This document shows positions 49,489-53,279 of a stretch of 53,279 nt of DNA, piece after piece (the stretch's first letter is position 1; each line of letters starts with the position of its first letter). The notes under the pieces are model-generated. The model saw nothing but the letters and a program-made list of their open reading frames with translations. It did not search any database and had not been told where the DNA came from. The DNA is from an uncultured Adlercreutzia sp. (GTDB taxonomy: Bacteria; Actinomycetota; Coriobacteriia; Coriobacteriales; Eggerthellaceae): NCBI GenBank assembly GCA_902478715.1, contig CABSMC010000006.1, positions 1 through 53,279 on the forward strand. The letters are read 5' to 3'. Position numbers and translations under genes: made by a program.

Positions 49489-49530
49489 GGTTCGCCCATT
49501 ATAGGCGGAGAGCCCCGCGCGGGGGCTCTC
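49489..49530 (-). promoter_or_regulatory. YtxH promoter element next to a strong hairpin
   Basis: The minus strand carries TATAAT (49503-49498) inside a 17-mer identical to the one before metY (18421-18437). GAGAGCCCC (49508-49516) and GGGGCTCTC (49522-49530) form a 9-base hairpin just upstream of the -10, which may end the preceding ddl transcript. Confidence 0.5.
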
Positions 49531-49617
49531 GCTGCTCATTGCTCACCTTACGGTAAACAAGTTGTAATTCGTCATAGATGAGGAAATCTCTCAGAGAAAA
49601 CCTCAGTCCGTGCGAAC

Positions 49618-50619
49618 CTAGAAACAGGCACCGCGGGCGTAGGCCTCGTTCACGAGCGTGTCGAGCACCGCGGGCAGCGACAGGCCGGCCGCGGCGCAGG
49701 CCATGGGGAACAGGGAGCGCTCGGTCATGCCCGGGGACACATCTACCTCGAAGCAGCGGGCCGCGCCGCCGTCCCAGATGAGGTCGACGCGCCCGAGATC
49801 GCGCACGCTGTAGGCGCGGTAGACTTCCAGCGCCGCCCGCTCGATTTCCGCGCGGATGGCCTGGGCATCGGCCGCGTTGGGGGAAAGCGACTCGTCGCGC
49901 ACGGGGCAGAAGAACTCCACAGCGTCGTCGGCCACGCGGGCCGCCGCGTCGTAAAAGCCCTCGCGCGCCACAATCTCTACCGGCGGCAGCGCGTGGGCGT
50001 CCCAGCCGGTGCCGAGGATGGACACGGAAAGCTCCACGCCATCGACCCACTGCTCGATGTTCACGGCCTCGTCGTAGGACAGCGCATCGAGCACCGCCTC
50101 GCCCAGCTCCTCCTGGCTTTCCACCTTGTGCACGCCCAGGGCGCTGCCGCCGTGGGCCGGCTTCACGCAGACCGGATACCCGCCGATGACGCGGTCGGCC
50201 ACCATATCGAGCGCCGTGGCCGCGCCCATGCCCTTGAAAGCATCGCGCGCCAGGTAGACACCCTGGGGCCAGGACGCGCAGCCCTCCTCGCCGGTAAGAT
50301 CGCGGTACTTCGCCAGCGACGAGTGCAGGGCGTCCTTGTTCCAAGCACGATGGCAGACGCTCGCCGGCGAGCCCACGAACGGGATGCCGAGGAACTCCAG
50401 CAGGCTCTGGATGGTGCCGTCCTCGCCGTGCTTGCCGTGCAGGGCGTTGTACACCACATCGGGCCGCTCGCTGCGCAGCGTGGGAACCAGCTCGGCGTTG
50501 GTGTCCAGGGGCACCACCTTGTGGCCAGCCTCTTCCAGCGCCTCGCACACCACCTTGCCGGAGGCCAGCGACACCTCGCGCTCGAAGGACTTGCCTCCCA
50601 TGAGCACTGCAACTTTCAT
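49618..50619 (-). CDS. ddl: D-alanine--D-alanine ligase
   Basis: A 333-residue ATP-grasp enzyme that makes the D-Ala-D-Ala end of peptidoglycan precursors. Motifs are V-L-M-G-G-K-S-F-E-R-E-V-S near the start, H-G-K-H-G-E-D-G, K-P-A-H-G-G-S-A-L-G-V and E-V-D-V-S-P-G-M-T near the end. The last usually reads E-V-N-T; the Asn helps bind magnesium, and here it is Asp, a mild but uncommon change. ATG 50619 starts the domain exactly. It follows the aminotransferase gene by 40 bases. Confidence 0.92.
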   Translation of the reverse strand: MKVAVLMGGKSFEREVSLASGKVVCEALEEAGHKVVPLDTNAELVPTLRSERPDVVYNALHGKHGEDGTIQSLLEFLGIPFVGSPASVCHRAWNKDALHSSLAKYRDLTGEEGCASWPQGVYLARDAFKGMGAATALDMVADRVIGGYPVCVKPAHGGSALGVHKVESQEELGEAVLDALSYDEAVNIEQWVDGVELSVSILGTGWDAHALPPVEIVAREGFYDAAARVADDAVEFFCPVRDESLSPNAADAQAIRAEIERAALEVYRAYSVRDLGRVDLIWDGGAARCFEVDVSPGMTERSLFPMACAAAGLSLPAVLDTLVNEAYARGACF

Positions 50620-50659
50620 ACACGTCTCCTTTGTTGTTGAAACTCCTCGGGGGCGGCCT

Positions 50660-52096
50660 TTATTCTGCCGCAGCTTCCTGCGCCTCGGCCACCTTCTCCT
50701 CGGCGATCTCGATCTGCTCGGCATCGCCTTCGCGGGCCTGCATGACCGCTTCCTCGTTCTGCTCGGAATCAACGATGACGTCCTTCCAAGAAGTGGCATT
50801 CTCGTCCATGGCTGCATCCTTTCTGTCGTAGCCGGGCAGCGCGCCGGCCTCAATGAACACGCGGTAGAGTTCGAGGCGCTCCTCGATCACCTTCGCTAGG
50901 CGTCGGATGGCCTCGGTGATGGATTCGGGCGTCTCGAAGCTGAAGTTCACGCGCATGGAGTTGCGCCCGGTTTTGCCATCGGGGAAGAACGAATTCCCCG
51001 GCACATAGGTTACGCCCGACTCCAGCGCTTCGGCAAGCATCGAATCGGTATCCATATAGTCCGGCAGCGTAATCCAGAGAAACATGCCGCCGGCCGGATG
51101 CGTCCAGGTGGCCTCGGGCGGGAAGAACTCGTCGAGGGCCGCCAGCATGGCGTCGCGGCGCTCCTTGTACAGCGCGATGAACTTCTGCAGCGTGCGCTGC
51201 CAGGCGACATCGGCAAAGTAGTGCTGCACGACCAGCTGGTCGAAGGCGCTGCCGCACAAATCGGCACCCTGCTTCACCAGGTTGATGCGGGCGAGCACGG
51301 CCTCGGGCGCGGCAATCCAGCCCGTGCGCAGCCCCGGCCCCAGCATCTTCGAAATCGTGCCCAGGTAAATGACCGAATCGTCCATGGCCTTCAGGGGCAC
51401 CTGGTGGCCGCCGTCGTAGCGGAGACGGCCGTAAGGGTCGTCTTCCACCACCATGAAGTTGTACTCACGGGCCAGCTCGAGCAGGCGGCGCCGGCGCTCA
51501 GCCGTCATCGTGACGCCGCCGGGGTTCTGGAAATTCGGGATGGTGTAGCAGAACTTCAGGCGCGGGTTGTCCTTGCCGATACGCTTGAGCTCCTCTTCCA
51601 GAAGATCCATGCGCATGCCGTCCTCGTCGAAGGGGATCGCGCACACATCGGGCTCGAAGGCGGAGAAGGCCTGAAGAGCTCCCAGATAGGTGGGGCCCTC
51701 GGTAATGATGATGTCGTCGGGGTCGATGAAAGCCTCGGCGATGAGCGTTAGGGCCTGCTGGGCGCCCGTGGTGACGAGCACCTGGTCGGCCTTCACGCGG
51801 ATGCCCAGATCGCGCATCATGTCGGCGAGCACGGCGCGCAGCCCGGCGAGCCCGTCGGTGGGGCCGTACTGCAGCGATACCGCGCGGGCCTCGGGGCTTT
51901 CAATGGCGGCCAGCGTGGCGCGGCGAATGTCCTCCTCGGGCAGAAGCGACACAGCGGGCATGCCGCCCGACAGCGAGATTACATCGTCGCGCGTAGCAGC
52001 GGCGAACAGGTTGCGCACGGCCGACGGGCGCATCTTGCGCACGCGTCGGGCGATCTTGTCGCCGGTGGTGTCGAAGGTGATGTGAGCTGACGACAT
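50660..52096 (-). CDS. PLP-dependent aminotransferase, 2-aminoadipate/MocR-like class I fold
   Basis: A 478-residue protein. ATG 52096 is taken; an in-frame TTG nine bases earlier is possible. The class I fold shows S-L-S-G-G-M-P, Q-Y-G-P-T-D-G, Y-T-I-P-N-F-Q-N-P-G-G, E-D-D-P-Y-G and the PLP lysine in Y-L-G-T-I-S-K-M-L-G-P-G-L-R-T-G-W. The C-terminal 60 residues are an acidic tail not found in the core family. No winged-helix DNA-binding part is present, so it is an enzyme only; the substrate is unknown. It follows the small upstream gene with almost no gap. Confidence 0.9.
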   Translation of the reverse strand: MSSAHITFDTTGDKIARRVRKMRPSAVRNLFAAATRDDVISLSGGMPAVSLLPEEDIRRATLAAIESPEARAVSLQYGPTDGLAGLRAVLADMMRDLGIRVKADQVLVTTGAQQALTLIAEAFIDPDDIIITEGPTYLGALQAFSAFEPDVCAIPFDEDGMRMDLLEEELKRIGKDNPRLKFCYTIPNFQNPGGVTMTAERRRRLLELAREYNFMVVEDDPYGRLRYDGGHQVPLKAMDDSVIYLGTISKMLGPGLRTGWIAAPEAVLARINLVKQGADLCGSAFDQLVVQHYFADVAWQRTLQKFIALYKERRDAMLAALDEFFPPEATWTHPAGGMFLWITLPDYMDTDSMLAEALESGVTYVPGNSFFPDGKTGRNSMRVNFSFETPESITEAIRRLAKVIEERLELYRVFIEAGALPGYDRKDAAMDENATSWKDVIVDSEQNEEAVMQAREGDAEQIEIAEEKVAEAQEAAAE

Positions 52097-52097
52097 C

Positions 52098-52499
52098 TTA
52101 TTCAACCGTCCCTTCCAGAAGCGCCAAGGCGTCCTTCAGGGCGCCCAATGCGATGAGGTCATCGGTAAAGTTTACTGTAACACGGGCCAAACCGTCCCGC
52201 TTCGAGAGCCATTCCGTCGTACCTACAAACGTGGCATCGGAGGCGCAAGCGGGGTTCGCAGCCTGCAAATCGATGACCAGATGCTCCAGCGCGTGAGGCA
52301 GCGACGTGCGGGCGAGCACCTCGGCAAAGGGGGCGTCCTCGTCATTCAAGCAGGTGTGGAAGGCGAGGGAGGGGCGCGCGGCAAGCAGCCGATCGGCGCC
52401 GCACGCGCCCAAAGAGGCGTCCGCGCCCTCAGGCACGCGCACGAGCAGGGCCATGCGATCGCGCTCGAAGGCAATGCGCTCGACGGCGAGCCTAGGCAC
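52098..52499 (-). CDS. Small protein resembling a cyanophycin synthetase N-terminal domain
   Basis: A 133-residue protein. GTG 52499 is chosen because it lies just inside the end of the previous gene (8-base overlap) and the longer frame is an out-of-frame copy of that gene's low-complexity tail; ATG 52454 is an alternative. The segment L-P-H-A-L-E-H-L-V-I-D-L-Q, followed by V-T-V-N-F and A-L-K-D-A-L-A-L-L-E-G, resembles the small domain at the front of cyanophycin synthetases; the likeness is from memory and modest. Co-transcription with the aminotransferase and ddl is likely. Confidence 0.6.
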   Translation of the reverse strand: MPRLAVERIAFERDRMALLVRVPEGADASLGACGADRLLAARPSLAFHTCLNDEDAPFAEVLARTSLPHALEHLVIDLQAANPACASDATFVGTTEWLSKRDGLARVTVNFTDDLIALGALKDALALLEGTVE

Positions 52500-53279
52500 G
52501 GTCGTCAGCTTTGTCCGAGGTGTCGGGGGCCGAGGTGGCGTCGGCCTTGTCGGGCTCTGCGCCGCCGTCGTCGTTGCCGGATTTCGAGCCATCACCGGTG
52601 TCGGCCTTGGCATCTTCGCCAGCCGGGGCCTCGGGCGTGTCAGCCGCCTCGGGAAGCGACGGCGTCCCCGTGGGCGTGCGGGAAAGCAGCGTGACGCCCC
52701 GGGCCGCCTCCTCCGGAGCCAGCACGCGCCCCTGGGCGCCCTCGGCCAGCGCGCGCAGCGTCCAGGCGATATCGTCGGCCAAGGTGTCGGCGCCGGAGAA
52801 GTCGCCGTCCACCAGGGCCAGCTGGTTGCGATCGAGCGAGAACCGATAGCGGCCGCCGCCCTTCAAGTTGCCGAAGGATAGCTCGAAGGTTTTGTCCTGG
52901 TCGTTCAGCGCATAACGGTAGGACACATCATCGGTCAGCTGGATGCGATCCTCGGTGATGGTGATGGACGTAGCCGTGCCGGCCAAATACCAGGTGCCCG
53001 CGAAATCGGCCGCATCGTCCTCGGAGAACCAGTGGAGCCACGCGAATCCGCCCGCCGCCGCACCGACAAGCAAAACGACAACGATAGCTACGGACACCAC
53101 CGCCACCCGCACCGGATGGCGGCGTTTGCGAGAAGGAGCGCTCGAACGGCCTTCCCTCCCCTTCCGCACTTCGCGGCCGCCATCGCCTTCACCGGACGAC
53201 GCCGCGCGACGAGACGACGGCTTCTGCGCCGTCGCCGTGGCGGCTGTCGTCGCAGCGGAGCGGAGACGACCCTCGGCAG
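52492..53279 (-). CDS. Single-pass membrane protein with extracytoplasmic domain, probably cut by the window edge
   Basis: A GTG at 53169 could start a 225-residue product, but the frame stays open to the window edge with an S/A/R-rich sequence, so the true start may lie outside. A basic stretch (S-R-K-R-R-H-P-V-R) precedes one membrane helix (I-V-V-V-L-L-V-G-A-A-A-G-G). The extracellular part has a small beta domain (F-A-G-T-W-Y-L-A-G-T-A-T-S-I-T-I) like lipocalin- or DUF-type folds, then a disordered D/A/P/G-rich tail. It heads the operon leading to ddl. Confidence 0.65.
   Translation of the reverse strand, partial: AEGRLRSAATTAATATAQKPSSRRAASSGEGDGGREVRKGREGRSSAPSRKRRHPVRVAVVSVAIVVVLLVGAAAGGFAWLHWFSEDDAADFAGTWYLAGTATSITITEDRIQLTDDVSYRYALNDQDKTFELSFGNLKGGGRYRFSLDRNQLALVDGDFSGADTLADDIAWTLRALAEGAQGRVLAPEEAARGVTLLSRTPTGTPSLPEAADTPEAPAGEDAKADTGDGSKSGNDDGGAEPDKADATSAPDTSDKADDRA

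Noticed and set aside
1..53279. CRISPR arrays, integrases, insertion sequences and attachment sites
   Set aside because: No regularly spaced repeats, recombinase motifs or transposase genes apart from the Rpn-type protein were found.

Overview
The window looks like chromosomal DNA of a gut anaerobe of the Coriobacteriia, most likely family Eggerthellaceae (Eggerthella, Gordonibacter, Adlercreutzia or Slackia type). This is inferred from gene content and not from any database search. The signs are a Tat-exported FAD reductase divergent from a membrane-anchored LuxR regulator, a Tat-exported molybdopterin oxidoreductase with FeS and DmsC-like subunits, a three-gene archaeal-type glutamate synthase, and a mostly high-GC backbone broken by AT-richer islands.

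Layout. (1) 1-8.3 kb is an AT-richer accessory island. It holds two related loci of the form small secreted protein / anchored extracytoplasmic protein / ABC-type permease. The left one (minus strand) has a small-protein gene split by an in-frame TAG; the right one (plus strand, 4.3-7.8 kb) is intact and adds an ATPase and a second permease. Between them lies a 38-residue peptide / DUF2975-like / small XRE regulator operon. All three transcription units share ATTATTGT boxes near their promoters. A ZIP transporter remnant ends the island. (2) 8.5-26.2 kb is mostly backbone metabolism: split glutamate synthase, FAD reductase + LuxR, MetY-MetA methionine synthesis, molybdoenzyme + LysR, and a large membrane protein. 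(3) 26.2-36.9 kb is a second accessory region: two copies of a tiny membrane peptide, a LuxR fragment, a RhuM/Fic fusion, a toxin-antitoxin pair, a VanZ-type protein with a secreted partner, a divergent ECF sigma/anti-sigma/Tat-protein operon, an XRE regulator and an Rpn-type nuclease with coiled-coil repeats. (4) 37-53.3 kb is backbone: HAD phosphatase, homoserine dehydrogenase, MoaE-like protein, LysA, nitroreductase, DUF2974 hydrolase, sodium symporter, tRNA-Leu(CAA), GNAT, class I aldolase, VTT membrane protein, PRC-barrel and YtxH stress-type proteins, aminotransferase and D-Ala-D-Ala ligase.

How the parts may work together. Hom, MetA, MetY and LysA cover much of the aspartate-family amino acid pathways. 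The Tat enzymes suggest respiratory use of organic acceptors. The best candidates for something undescribed are the box-linked peptide/ABC island at 2.2-7.8 kb and the divergent ECF sigma locus at 30-34.4 kb. In the latter, two facing promoters carry nearly the same 30-base element, which would put a secreted protein plus VanZ-type membrane partner under the neighbouring sigma factor.
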